DNA from: Elymus sibiricus
Lineage: Eukaryota; Streptophyta; Magnoliopsida; Poales; Poaceae
Length of the DNA stretch: 64,000 nucleotides
Direction of reading: 5' to 3'
Assembly: GCA_039707655.1 (NCBI GenBank)
Contig: CM077665.1
Coordinates: 83,019,954 to 83,083,953 of the forward strand
Shown here in pieces: positions 31,277-42,668 of the stretch. Under the pieces are notes generated by a model. The model worked only from the letters and a program-made list of their open reading frames with translations. It was not told the DNA's origin and did no database searches. The stretch's first letter is position 1; each line of letters begins with the position of its first letter. The position numbers and the translations under genes were made by a program.

Positions 31277-32632
31277 CCAGCATAGCGAGTCAAGTCGGAT
31301 AGGAGGTGTTTCTTTCTTTCCGAGACAAGTCAGTAGGAGGTGGTGTTTCGGCCTACAATCGTTCATGAGCAAAAAATGAGTGAGTCTACAACCAGGCAAA
31401 ACGTTCTTACGAATGAAACTTAGTGCGTGACGTGAAGAACCACAAGTGAAAATGAGGGGCTCCACGATAAGTAATTGGAGTGAGATCAGGGGGAGAAAAA
31501 CCAGAAATGATATTTATAGCCTACTGTGGACTGTTAGTTAACGCTCACACGTAAGGAGAATATATCTGGTGCACCCACTCTAATTCTAATTTTTTAGCAC
31601 ACTGACACACATCAATGTATGTTGTCAAAAAAATAAATCTAATCGAAATATGAAACATAGCTCATAAAAAAAGAAGAGAAATTTCACATTGAATAGTACA
31701 TAACATAAATTGGGCTTTAGATTTGACCCATTAACACACCGATGTCAAATTTGTCCTTTGTTTCCATTAATTTCCCGATATTTATTCTTCTTTCCTTTTT
31801 ACCTCTGTTTTTTCCCTTTCATTCAATTTTTCTTTATTTTCCTATTTTATTTTTAGTAACATGATTTTTAACCAAAATAAGTTTAACATATTTTCATTAT
31901 ATGAATATTTCCAATTAGTTTTTCACTTTTAAATTTGAAGTATATGATCCTATTTCTTTTTTACTTTTGTTTTCTTTCTTATTTTATTTCCTTCCGATTC
32001 TTATTTTTCTTCATTGTTTCTCTCAAAAAAAAATATAGATATTGCTTTTCAAAACAATCTGCTATGTTTTTCAGAAATGCCAATTGTGCATTTCAAAAAA
32101 ATGCTCATCGTCTACTAAGAATGGTCATCATGTTTTTAAAATGTTTATCGTGCTTCAAAAGTTTCATCACATACTTCAGAAGGTGGCAACATGTATTTCA
32201 AAAATGCCCATCATGATGAGTAAAGATTATCTGGAAGGAAGAAAACTACGTCGCTTGTTTTTTAGTGTCGTTCCTGCTGGGCTTGAAAGATTTACTGGAA
32301 TGCCTCACACTGCTGGGCCTGGCCCAAATGGAGTACTGCACGTGGGTCGTGCTGCTGCGTGCCACTATAGGGGACCGCGACAACTATATCTGTGTTATCC
32401 TGAGTCTTACAGGAAGCGTTTGGTTACCTGCACTTTTTTTGCCCTTTTGCATGCTTGACCCAGTTGGGCTTGGCTGAGCAATGCAGGCTAAAAACCAACA
32501 TCTGCATGTTGATTGATTGCCTGCATTGCATCAAGGCCCAGTCGGGTGCATGTTGTTTGGTTGCGTGTGTTTGTGCTTCGGGTGTGAGCAGATACAAAAC
32601 ACAGCTGTTTGGTTGTGTGCAAGCACTTGATC
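31277..32632. other. Intergenic region with degenerate AT-rich repeats
   Basis: At about 32040-32220 short units of the type AAAATGCTCATCGTG / AATGGTCATCATG recur, a style common in non-coding parts of Triticeae DNA transposons. From about 32410 to 32600 the motif GTTTGGTTG(C/A) with CTGCA recurs, and similar sequence is found at 53520-53640. No protein-coding gene is supported. Confidence 0.4.
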
Positions 32633-32640
32633 TGCTTATC

Positions 32641-33188
32641 CAAAGTTCAAAAAAGCGCTAGGCGTTAATTATGCGGTTGGCCACCTACTTGCGCTTTTCT
32701 AGCTTAGGCGCGATTATGCGTAATTACGCGCAATTAGGCGTTTCATAGAAAATTTTGCGGATACTGGCAACAGAGAGCAGTTTGCTAGCTAAAATAGTGC
32801 TAGAACGTATACTAGAACACCAAGCAAGGAGCAGGATTATTTAACACTATTGTAGAAGCAGTAACATCAGCTACTAGCACAACAAAGCTTCACACAACAG
32901 TATCAAAACAACACTGCTACAGTAGCAAAATAGAACTACAGTAGTAGTACAAGCTACATGTAGAGCATCAGTAATGACACTATAGCAATAGTACACGCTA
33001 CATCTAGAGTATCAACAGAAGCAGCAACACTACAACAGTGAGAAGAACTTTTCCTAGGACAGTAGCAGCGGCAGCACTACAACTTTACAACAGTTCCTAG
33101 CGCTTTTCATGGCGCATATGGGCAAAGCGAGGCGTTGAGCCAGCGCCTTGCGCATAGGCGCAAGATTAGGCGCTTTCTTTGAACAGTG
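32641..33188. mobile_element. Non-autonomous hAT-like element (548 bp)
   Basis: The ends are imperfect inverted repeats. The left end is CAAAGTTCAAAAAAGCGC and the right end, reverse complemented, is CACTGTTCAAAGAAAGCGC. Both are followed inward by GCGC/AGGCG-rich subterminal repeats (about 32655-32740 and 33095-33175). The flanks TGCTTATC (32633-32640) and TGCTCACC (33189-33196) match at 6 of 8 positions, as expected for an aged 8-bp hAT target duplication. The middle is non-coding. Confidence 0.6.
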
Positions 33189-33438
33189 TGCTCACCCCTT
33201 TCAAATGTGGTGGACTTACCACCCATTTTTGAGCACATAACACACATAGATCATCGGCAGCAAGATCAAAGCAAGAACAAACCAAGAACAAAGCTAGTAC
33301 TACTAGGCATACGTTTTAAAATAGTAGGGCATCCCATGCCCCTGTTGGATCCCAGGGTGCCGCTCCCTGGGCAAAATATGAATAAGTTCACAGCAAAAGA
33401 GTTGACCGGGCTTCAGTTCAAACCTACACTACTTAAAT

Positions 33439-33720
33439 TCAGACTAGGAGGAACAAGCTATATAGCATGAGCGATGTCGCCGACGCATCTATGCTTGGAG
33501 CACCGGCCCTGCAGATGTTGGAGCTGTTGGCGTTGAAGATATACACCTTGAGCCCCAGGCTGTAGAGCCTGAAGACTACAAGGTCGCCGGGGACGATCTT
33601 GTGCTGGGAGCAGAAGTACTCCAAGTACCATGTGCCCCTTGAAGTACTGCACCTAGACCCAGAACTCGCACCACTTGTTTGGCGGAGAGGCTGATGACGC
33701 GAGGTCCGGAGACCAGCCAT
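33439..33720 (-). pseudogene. B3-domain-like fragment
   Basis: The minus strand encodes YLEYFCSQHKIVPGDLVVFR followed by LGLKVYIFNANSSNICR. This resembles the C-terminal half of a plant B3 DNA-binding domain (the 'xPGDxxVFxL...xxVxIF' strands). Upstream, pieces of the domain fall into other frames (KWCEFWV, then VQYFKGH), so at least one frameshift is present and the N-terminal half is missing. It may be an exon of the same minus-strand locus as the exon split at 34389-34474 / 44082-44478, but the phases do not join cleanly. Treat it as a pseudogene relic. Confidence 0.4.
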
Positions 33721-34388
33721 TGCTTCATCACCGATCTGAAATGATCAATACTAACACATGATCACTAATAACAATGATCAGAGATAGCAATGATCATTGA
33801 TAGCACTGATAACAAGCTAACAATGATCAAAGCTACCCTGATCAGAGCTACCAATGATCATATCAAGCCAACACTCACATGTCCTACTCTGATCATGTAT
33901 GTCCTACTAGCACATACTATTTTTTGCATTCAGTTATGTCCTACTTGCATGCCACATGCACTCACGTACCCTAGCAACAAAAGGAAGATGAGCACCAAGA
34001 ACTAATAACAACAGCAAAAACAGGAGTAAGAGGAGTACTAAGAACTAACAACACTAGTAAAAGCACTAAGACTAACAATGTGGCAGCAAGAACTAACAAT
34101 GTGGCAGTAGAAACTTACAATGTGGCACTAATACTAACAATGTGGCAGTAGAAAGTAATAAGGTGCCACTAAAACGATGCAAAGTAATACTGCATTATGA
34201 ACAATGTAGCCATGTGGGATGAACAAAGTAAGCATGCACTCTGGTTCATCCCCCAAAAAATGAATTCTTATCGAATCCGGTCAAATCCAGTCGAATCGGA
34301 TCAAATCTATTCGAATCTACTGTCCTAGAACACAACTAGAACTACCCTAAGAACCCTAAGTATGAAACAAAGGGAGATTTGAGCTTAC
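33721..34388. repeat. Short-period repeats
   Basis: Two simple arrays. TGATCA/CAATGATCA-rich sequence is at about 33738-33900, and a roughly 23-bp unit ACTAACAATGTGGCAG(T/C) is repeated about four times at 34068-34160. They could lie in an intron of the minus-strand locus. No coding potential. Confidence 0.5.
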
Positions 34389-34474
34389 AGTGCGGGTTGC
34401 CTACGTAGCGTACGCCGGCCGTGGAGAAAAAACTAGGCGAGAAGAGGGGTGGTGGCGCCGCCGATGAAGAGGAC
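34389..34474 (-). pseudogene. 3' part of a putative exon split by a Gypsy insertion
   Basis: Read on the minus strand across the AGGAC duplication, this continues the open frame that starts at 44478. It ends at CCGCACT followed by GTAAGC (34388 downwards), a good splice donor. See the 5' part at 44082-44478. The protein is not recognised. Confidence 0.35.
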
Positions 34475-35887
34475 TGATAACCCACAAGTATAGGGGATCA
34501 CAACAGTTTTCGAGGGTAGAGTATTCAACCCAAATTTATAGATTCGACAGAAGGGGAGCCAAAGAATACTTGAGAGTATTAGTAGTTGAGTTGTCAATTC
34601 AACCACACCTGGAGATTTAATATCTGCAGCGGAGTAATCAGTAGCACAGTAATATGATAGTTTTGATAGCAGTAGCAGTAATAACGGTAGCGGTAACAGT
34701 AGTAGCAATAGTTTTGTAGCAGTTGGAACATCACCAACAACAATAGTAACTTAGCAAGATCAATAAGTGAAAAGGTCGTAGGTACTGGATCGGTAACTCG
34801 TTGGATGATATTCATCATGTAACAGTCGTAACCTAGGGCGATACAGAACTAGCTCAGTTCATCAATGTAATGTAGGCATGTATTCCTTAAATAGTCATAC
34901 GTGCTTATGGAAAAGAACTTGCATGCCATCTTTTGTCCTACCGTCCCGTGGCAGCGGGGTCCATAAGGAAACTAAGGGATATTAAGGCCTCCTTTTAATA
35001 GAGAACCGGAACAAAGCATTAACACATGGTGAATACATGAACTCCGCAAACTACGGTCATCACCGCGAAGTATCCCAAATATTGTCACTATGGGGTTGAC
35101 GGATCATAACACGTAATAGGTGCATATGACTAGGCAAGATCGGATCAAGAACATGGATATAGAGATGATAACATAAACGGTTCAGATCTGAAATCATGGC
35201 ACTCGGGCCCTAGTGACAAGCATTAGGCATAGCAAAGTCATAGCAACATCAATCTCAGAACATAATGGATACTAGTGATCAAGCCCTAACAAAACTAACT
35301 CGATTACATGATGAATCTCATCCAACTCCTCACCGACCAGCAAGCCTACGAAGGAATTACTCACTCCCAGTGGGGAGCATCATGGAATTGGCGATGGAGA
35401 AGGGTTGATGATGACGAAGACCGAAGATTCCCCTCTCCGGAGCCCCAAACGGGCTCCAGATTTGGCCTCCCGATGAAGAACAGGAGGTGGCGGCGGCTCC
35501 TTATCGTAAAACACGATAATTCTTTCTCCTTGATTTTTCTCTCCAAATTTAGGAATTTATAGTGGCGGAGATAGGGCAAGTGGGGCCCGAGGTGGGCACA
35601 ACCCACCAGGGCGCGCCGGGAGGGGGCTGACGTGCCCTGGTGGGTGATGCTCACCCTGGGCCCCCTCTCCGGTGGTTTTTGGCTCTAGTATTTTTTATAT
35701 TTTCCAAAATAAATCTCCAAAAAGTTTCGTTCCATTCCAAGAACTTTTATTTCTGCACAAAAACAACACCATGGTAATTCTGCTGAAAACATCATCAGTC
35801 CGAGTTAGTTCCATTCAAATCATGCAAATTAGAGTCCAAAACAAGGGCAAAAGGGTGAGGAAAAGTAGATACGTTGGAGACGTATCA
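34475..35887 (-). repeat. 3' LTR of the accessory-ORF Gypsy element
   Basis: On the minus strand it runs from TGATACGTCTCCAACGTATC to TGTGGGTTATCA. The polypurine tract (AGCTTGGGGGAGT on the minus strand) lies at 35888-35900. A GC-rich hairpin is at about 35583-35650. Confidence 0.9.
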
Positions 35888-35900
35888 ACTCCCCCAAGCT

Positions 35901-38003
35901 TAAACCTTTGCTTGTCCTCAAGCAATTCAGTTGATAAACTGAAAGTGATAAAGAAAAACTTTTATGAACTCTTTTGTTCTTGTTTACATATATGTGCTTA
36001 AGTGGCACCCAGGTTTTCAGCAAAGATTATGACCAACCATGCCAACAATAACTCTTAGGAATTATATTTACTCATATCAGCAACATAAGCGACTAGCGAG
36101 CAATAATAAGATATCTCAAGCGCCAACATTTTGTCAAAACAATCGTGATACAATATGACAATAGTGGTATCTCGCTAGCCCATTCTGAGACCGCAAAACA
36201 TAAATGCAGAGCACCTCCAAAGTTCAAGCAATGACTAAACATTGTAATTCATGGTAGAAAAGATCCAGTCATGCTGCACCCAACATCAACTATACACAAT
36301 GCATGAGGATGACAATAGTGCTCTCAGGTCTGGCGCTTATTTGAGAAGGTGATGACTCAACATAAAAGTAAATAGATAGTCCCTTCACAGAGGGAAGCAT
36401 GGATTTTCAGCGGTGCCAGAGCTCAAAGTTTAAAACAGAGATAGATATAATTTTGGGAGGTACACCCTTCCTGTCAACGTCACGACCAAGAGTTATCGAT
36501 ATCTTCCATGCTAAACAAATTAGCGGCGGTTCCCAAGCGGTAAAAGTAAAGGTTTACTCCCCCTCCACCAACAATCACACTCCACGGCGAGCCGCATCCA
36601 CGGGTACCGTACAAACCAACAACATTCCTGGGGGAGTTTTGTTTAATTATTTTTGATTTTTGATTTCGGGACTGGGAATCCCTATTACCGCCCCTCTCGT
36701 GTTAGGACAAGTGAATAAACACTCGTCATGAGAATAACCCGCTTGGCATGGAAGATACTGACCGCCCCCTGTCGCTCCATGAGCGGTCCAGGCACACAAA
36801 ACAGATGTTCATTTGAAATTTTAGAGGTGGCACATGCAAATTTACTTTGGAACGGCAGGGTATACCGCATATAGGTAGATATAATGGACTCATCTGGCAT
36901 AACTTGGTTTAAAGGTTTTGATGCACAAGCAGTATTCCCTCTTAGTACAGGCGAAGGCTAGCAATTAGATTGAGAAGCGGCCAGCTAGAGAGCGAAGACG
37001 GTCATGAACATGCATTACATATAATCAACATTGAATACTAGCATGAGTAGGATATGGACACCATGAACATAAATATCATGAAGGCTATGTTGGTTTTGAT
37101 TCAACTACATGCGTGAACATGTGCCAAGTCAAGCCACTTGAAACATTCAGAGGAGGATACCATATCATCATACCGCATCACAACCATTTTAATGCATGTT
37201 AACACCCAAGATAAATCATTATCCACTCCTAGCTACTTAAGCATGGCATGAATAACTATAATCTCTAATGGTCATTGCAAACATGTTTGATCATAATGAG
37301 CTGAATCAAGGGATACTAGGTTAAACATATTTACAAAAACAAAAACAAGTTGAGTTCATACCCGCCTTTCTCTGCCACAGTCAATTCATCAAATGTCGTC
37401 ATTATTGCCTTTCACTTGCACGACCGAATGATAAGAAAATAATACTAGTGCAAGAATGCTGTGGACTAAGCTGGAATATGCAAACATTTTATTCAAGAGG
37501 AGAAGACAAGGTAATATGGGTTCTTTGTTAGATAGACGATAATGCAGATGAGAACCAATCAACAATTTCATCATGGTCTTCTCCTAGGTATGACTCGAGT
37601 AAAAAGAAAAGAATTTCAGAGAAACACACTGAAATATTTTTGGAGTTTTTGGTTATTTCTTGAAGGAAGCAAATTAAAGTGGAAAAAACAAAAACGAGAA
37701 AAACTATTTACACGGGAAAGCTCCCGACAAGTAAAAGAAGAAGCGAGAAATCTTTTTGGGTTTTCTTTTAATGCAGCAATTAAACTAAGCTAGAAAGAAA
37801 AACTAAAAAGAAGTAGGAAATGTTTTTGGGTTTTCTCAAAGTTTTTCAAACACACAAGAAGAAAGCGAGAAAACAAATCTAGCATGGATATTACAATGGA
37901 AAAGTATGAATACCGACAACTGGAATGAAATGTGCGAACATGAATGTAATGTTGGTGGAAATACGTACTCCCCCAAGCTTAGGCTTTTGGCCTAGCTTGG
38001 TAA
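35901..38003 (-). other. Non-coding 3' internal region of the Gypsy element
   Basis: About 2.1 kb with no protein domain. An internal polypurine-like copy, CTCCCCCAAGCTTAGG on the plus strand (37968-37983), stands 21-36 bases downstream of the accessory-ORF stop. The inverted relative has the equivalent at 60198-60213. Confidence 0.7.
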
Positions 38004-39023
38004 TCACCATCCGTAGTAGCCGTCCGGTTCCAAGTCATAGTGAGGCGGAGGCGGCACCTGAGCATCCCACCCCTGGGGCTCCTCCTCAGCAGCAGCTAGG
38101 TTGTTCCGGTAAGCTATAATGTCATGTGGCATAATCCTGTATCCGTTCCTGGCGATAGGATCAAACAAAGTAGGTGCAGGCAACGGGATAATATCACATG
38201 TTTCCTTGCTAAATACTAAGTTATAGTGAATATCACGTGGAGAGTCAGTTACATCAAGAAAATGGTGAGCCTGCAGTGACTTATGATCGAGGTAAACTCG
38301 GGATAAGAGGTAATCATGTGGGCGAAAGGGGATTCTAAAGTGGTTCGCTAAGCGAGTAGCATAAATACCACCATGTATCTTTCCCTTAGTTTTATTGAGC
38401 TGTAAGCGCCGGGCAATAATAGCCCCCATACTAAAGGTGTGATCATCATAAAGTGCATGACGTAAAATAGCGAGGTCAGGAGCACTGAGTGCGCCAACCT
38501 TCTCCCTAGCGGTTAAACACTTAGTGACGACTAAGGCGAAATAATGTACCGAGGGAAACTGCAAGCTAATAGCAGTGGCGCTCGACACGCCTCTATCCTC
38601 ACCCACGGTTAATGCGAGGAGAAAATCCTCAAACTCAGACGGCCTAGGTTCTCTCAAGTCCCCATCAGAAGGGATCAAGCATATGTTACAGAAGTCAGTT
38701 AGCGATAATGTGTGAGGTTCAGCATAAAGATTGAACTACACTTCAGGAGGGTTGTTTCTCCCTAAATAAGTAAAACTTTGCGCGAAGGAATTTGTAAGGA
38801 TGTGATATTGGTCACACTTATCTGCGAGGAATTCGGTTAACCCAGCGTTTGCGACAAACTGAGCGAACTCTTGATGGATCCCGGCCTCCTCCAGGAAGGC
38901 ATCATGCGGCAATTCACACGGCCGCACCTCCACCTTTCTTGGAATATGAAGGTCACGGTCTGATGATTCCCCAATGACTCCCTTGGCATTTTTCTTGGAG
39001 GAGAACTTCCTAAAGATTTGCAT
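38004..39023 (-). CDS. Accessory ORF of the Gypsy element (about 339 codons, one in-frame stop)
   Basis: The frame starts MQIFRKFSSKKNAKGV at 39023 and is open to 38004 except for one TAG at 38738-38736. Conserved blocks shared with the ORF at 59192-60174 are FVANAGLTEFLADKCDQY, LTNSF, CLIPSDGDLREPRPSEFEDF, ALTVGEDRGVSSATAISLQF, HYFALVVTKCL, LSAPDLAILRHALY, NKTKGKIHGGIYATRLANHF, RVYLDHKS and a Trp/Pro-rich end PDGYYGW. The NxxKGKIxGGIYATRL block resembles ORF1-type proteins annotated in plant Athila-like elements, but this is from memory and inferred. No catalytic motif is recognised. It occupies the place where RT and integrase would be. It could be a nucleic-acid-binding or Gag-like accessory protein, but the function is unknown. 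Confidence 0.65.
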
Positions 39024-39029
39024 TTTTAT

Positions 39030-39800
39030 TCCTATAAAAATTCTGAAAAAAATTTAGTCCACAAAAATTTGTCAACAAAACTTTGTAAGATTGTTAGCAA
39101 CTACTCCCAAGCATGCATAGAAGCCATATTGAGCATTCAAACTACATAAAACTCTAAGAATTCAACATGCAAGCTCATCTATAGCAGCACCAAGAGTAGC
39201 TAATTACTCTAAAAATAACCCACTAAGACAAAAACTAATTGGAGCAAATGGAGGAGTCACATACCAAGTAGCAATCCCTCCAAACAGTTTCGGAAACGGA
39301 GCTTCGAGCAAAGAGATCGAAATCCGCGGGTTTGAGAGCAAGTACACGAAAATGGTGGCTGTGGTGATTTTTTGCTGGAGGTAGGTGACAATGTGGGCTA
39401 AAGAGATAAGTGAGGGGGCCCACGTGGGGGCCACCACCCACCAGGGCGCGCCTGGGAGTGCTGGCGCGCCCTGGTGTCTTGTGGGCACCAGGTGCACCCC
39501 CCCTCAGGTGTTATTTGCACCAGAAGTACATAAATATTTGGAAAAAAATCGTGTTAAATTTTCAGGGCATTCTGAGAATTTTTATTTTTGGGTCATTTTT
39601 TATTGCACGGAGAAAACAGAAAACAGGATAAACATGGCATTTTATTTTATTTGACTAACTAAAACAGAAAATAAAATGTGGGAGCAGAGAGTTGTGCTTA
39701 CTAGATTCATCGACGTCATACCTCTCAAAAATGATTCATTAATAAGGTTGATCAAGTGTTATTAACAACCACTTCCGATTAGCATGAAACCGAAGAACTT
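39030..39800 (-). other. LTR-leader-like spacer between protease and accessory ORF
   Basis: On the minus strand at about 39640-39420, AAAAATAAAAATTCTCAGAA and CCTGAAAATTTAACACGA are followed by a GC-rich hairpin with CCAGGGCGCGCC and GGCGCGCCCTGG. This closely follows the leader of the LTR at 20900-20690 (AAATAAAAGTTCTCGGAATG, CTGAAAATTTACAGAGAA, then its hairpin). An LTR-like, transcribed-leader-like sequence thus stands before the accessory ORF. The rest of the spacer has no features. Confidence 0.6.
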
Positions 39801-39810
39801 TCGTAAAACA

Positions 39811-40578
39811 CTAAGTTACCTCAATGGGGATGTGCATATCCCCTACAATAAGTATATCATATTTCTTTTTGGCGGTAGGTAGAGGTAATTGAAAACTTCC
39901 AATAGTGATGGTCGGAGATTCTTCAATAACATTTATACCATTCACTTGAAATTGTTTCTTCGGAAAGTGCACCGTGTGCTCATTACCATTAATATGAAAA
40001 GTGACTTTGCTTTTATTGCAATCAATAACAGCCCCTGCAGTATTCAAAAAGGGTCTACCAAGGATAATCGACATGTTGTCGTCCTCGGGCATCTCAAGAA
40101 TAACAAAGTCCGTTAAGATAGTAACATTTGCAACAACAATGGGCACATCCTCACAAATACCAATAGGTATGGCTATTGATTTGTCAGCCATTTGCAATGA
40201 TATCTCAGTAGGTGTGAGTTTATTCAAATCAAGTCTTTTATATAAGGAGAAAGGCATAACACTAACATCGGCTCCCAAATCACACAAAGCAGTTTTAACA
40301 TAGTTTCTTTTGATGGAGCAAGGTATAGTTGGTATTCCAGGATCTCCAAGTTTTTTAGGTACTCCATCCTTAAAAGAATAATTAGCAAGCATGGTGGAGA
40401 TTTCAGCTTCAGGTATTTTTCTTTTATTGGTGATGATGTCTTTCATATACTTTGCATAAGGGGCCATCTTCAAAATATCAGTTAAACGGGTACGCAAAAA
40501 GACTAGCCTAATCATTTCAGCAAAGCGCTCAAATTCTTCATCATCCTTTTTCTTAGATGGCTTAGGTGGAAATGGCAT
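39811..40578 (-). CDS. Gypsy aspartic protease domain
   Basis: In the same frame as the preceding gag stretch, separated only by a TAG at 40585-40587 (the relative at 57590-57600 has a sense codon there). A protease with CDLGADVSVMPFSLYKRL carries the catalytic Asp, and a second block IILGRPFLNTAGAVIDC follows. The upstream part contains RLTDILKMAPYAKYMKDII, a typical linker of these elements. It ends IEVT at a TAA. No RT follows. Confidence 0.8.
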   Translation of the reverse strand: MPFPPKPSKKKDDEEFERFAEMIRLVFLRTRLTDILKMAPYAKYMKDIITNKRKIPEAEISTMLANYSFKDGVPKKLGDPGIPTIPCSIKRNYVKTALCDLGADVSVMPFSLYKRLDLNKLTPTEISLQMADKSIAIPIGICEDVPIVVANVTILTDFVILEMPEDDNMSIILGRPFLNTAGAVIDCNKSKVTFHINGNEHTVHFPKKQFQVNGINVIEESPTITIGSFQLPLPTAKKKYDILIVGDMHIPIEVT

Positions 40579-40584
40579 GGGTTT

Positions 40585-42590
40585 CTAAACCCATGGCTCT
40601 CTTTCTTTACCATGTTTCCTAGCCACAAAGTCTTTCTTATCATAACATTTATTTTTAGGTTGTGGGTTATCAAGATCAGGGGCAGGCTCTATTTCAACAT
40701 CATTATCTGGTTCTCTATCATTACTAGGTTGAGCATCATCGTGAACATCATCATTATCACTTTCATTATCACTAGGTTGATGTTCACTACCAGACCGAGT
40801 TTCAGCATCGGAAATAGAGACATCATTATTATCAGGAGGTTTTTGTGTCTCAGGTTCACTAGAGGTATGCAAAGTCCTATCATTTTTCTTTTTCTTTTTC
40901 TTCTTAGAAGGACTAGGTACATCATGATTAATTCTCTGAGAGTCTTGTTCAATTCTTTTAGGATGACCCTCAAGATAGAGTGGTTCTTGGGTCATTCTAC
41001 CTCCTCTAGTTACTACTCTAGCAACAAAGTCATGCATATTACTATTCATTTCATCAAGCAATTCTTTTTGAGACTTAGGTACTTGTTCTAATTGGGTTTG
41101 AACCATAGAGGCATGCTTTCCTACACCTCTAACATCATTACTGATTCTAAATAGCAAGTCACTCAAGCGAGCAATCATATCACAATTGTATTTCAATTGT
41201 TTCAGAACATGAGCATTGAAATGATCTTGCTTCATAATATAGTTATCAAACTCATATAAGCATTGACTAGGAGGTTTATTGTGAGGGATGTCACTTTCAT
41301 TAAACTTTAATAAAGAATTTACCTCTACCACCAGTGAAGGTGGTGGTGTGTTAAGGCCATGTATTTCTTCAATAGGTGGCAAATTCTTAACATCCTCAGC
41401 TTTAACACCTTTTTCCTTCATAGATTTCTTTGCCTCTTGCATATCTTCAGGACTGAGAAATAAGATACCCCTCTTCTTCGGAGTGGGTTTAGGCGGTGGT
41501 TCAGGAAGAGTCCAATCATCATAATTCTTCAATATGTTATTCAATAATTCTTTAGCTTCTTCAATAGTTCGTTCCCTGAAAACACAACCAGCACAACTAT
41601 CTAGGAAGTCCCTAGAAGCGTCGGTTAGTCCATTATAAAAGATATCAAGTATTTCATTTTTCTTGAGAGGATGACCAGGCAAAGCATTAAGCAACTGGAG
41701 AAGCCTCCCCAAGCTTGTGGGAGACTCTCTTCTTCAATTTGCACAAAGTTAAATATTTCCTGTAAGACAGCTTGTTTCTTATGAGTAGGAAAATATTTCT
41801 CAGAGAAGTGGTAAATCATATCCTGGGGACTACGCACACAACCAGGAGCAAGAGTATTGTACCATGTCTTAATATCACCCTTTAATGAGAATGGAAACAA
41901 CTTAAGGATGTAATAGTAGCGAATCTTCTCATCACGAGCAAAGAGGGTGGCTATATCATTCAGCTTAGTAAGGTGTGCCACTATGGTTTCAGTTTCATAG
42001 CCATGGAAAGGATCAGATTCAACCAAAGTAATTAACTCTGGGTCGACAGAGAATTCATAATCCTTATCGGTAACACAGATAGGTGAAGTAGCAAACCTAG
42101 GATCACATTTCATTCTAGCATTCAAAGTTTTTTCCTTATACTTGCATAGCAGTTTCTTAAGATCGTCTCTATCCTTGCAAGAAAGAATTTCTCTAGTTAT
42201 CTCCTCGTCCATAACATAACCTTCATGTATCTTAGGCATTTCAAACTTAGGAGAGCTAGGACTAATAGGAGTTTCATAATCATAATCAGTTTCATAAGCT
42301 TCATCAGTTTCAGCAATTTCATTTTCTTTAGCTCTAGCAATTTGTTCATCAAGAAATTCTCCTAGCGGCACATTATCATCAAGCATGGTACTAGCATCAT
42401 CATAAGCATCATTCATAGCAGAAGTAGCATCATCAATAACTTGCGACATATCAGGATTACTAGCATGTGGTGGTGTTGCAAGCTTACTCATAACAGAAGG
42501 TGAATCAAGTGCAGAGCTAGATGGCAGTTCCTTAGCTCCCCTCGTAGTAGAGGGAAAAATCTTAGTCCTTGGATCCTTCAGATTCTTCAT
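40585..42590 (-). pseudogene. Gypsy gag of the accessory-ORF element (one frameshift)
   Basis: Starts MKNLKDPRTKIFPSTTRGAK at 42590, about 50 bp after the primer site. The acidic N-terminus (DEAYETDYDYETPISPSSP) is followed by CDPRFATSPICVTDKDYEF and the Retrotrans_gag core YYILKLFPFSLKGDIKTWY, DMIYHFSEKYFPTHKKQA and IEEESLPQAW. A one-base loss in a G run (plus-strand C run at 41707-41710) shifts the frame. The core continues in the next frame with LLQLLNALPGHPLKKNEILD and DASRDFLDS. A lysine run (SPSKKKKKKKN) and an acidic Asn/Asp-rich tail precede the protease. No CCHC knuckle is seen. The antisense Ile/Phe-rich ORFs here are shadows. Confidence 0.85.
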
Positions 42591-42640
42591 AGTGATAAAT
42601 TGATATAAATCCCAAGTGACTCAACAATTATTGCTATGCT

Positions 42641-42657
42641 CCCTGGGAACGGCGCCA
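42641..42657 (-). promoter_or_regulatory. Primer-binding site, tRNA-Asp type
   Basis: The minus strand reads TGGCGCCGTTCCCAGGG, 11 bases inside the 5' LTR end, with the same spacing as in the element at 5642. It is a degenerate complement of the tRNA-Asp 3' end. Confidence 0.7.
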
Positions 42658-42668
42658 GAAAAAGGTCT

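Noticed and set aside
33186..33470. Plus-strand ORF of 94 codons beside the B3-like fragment
   Set aside because: No domain and partly antisense to the B3-like relic.
40612..41091. Ile/Phe/Arg-rich plus-strand ORF (also 57134-57598 minus and 8231-8503 minus)
   Set aside because: Complement of the Asp/Asn/Glu-rich gag tails. Composition explains them.
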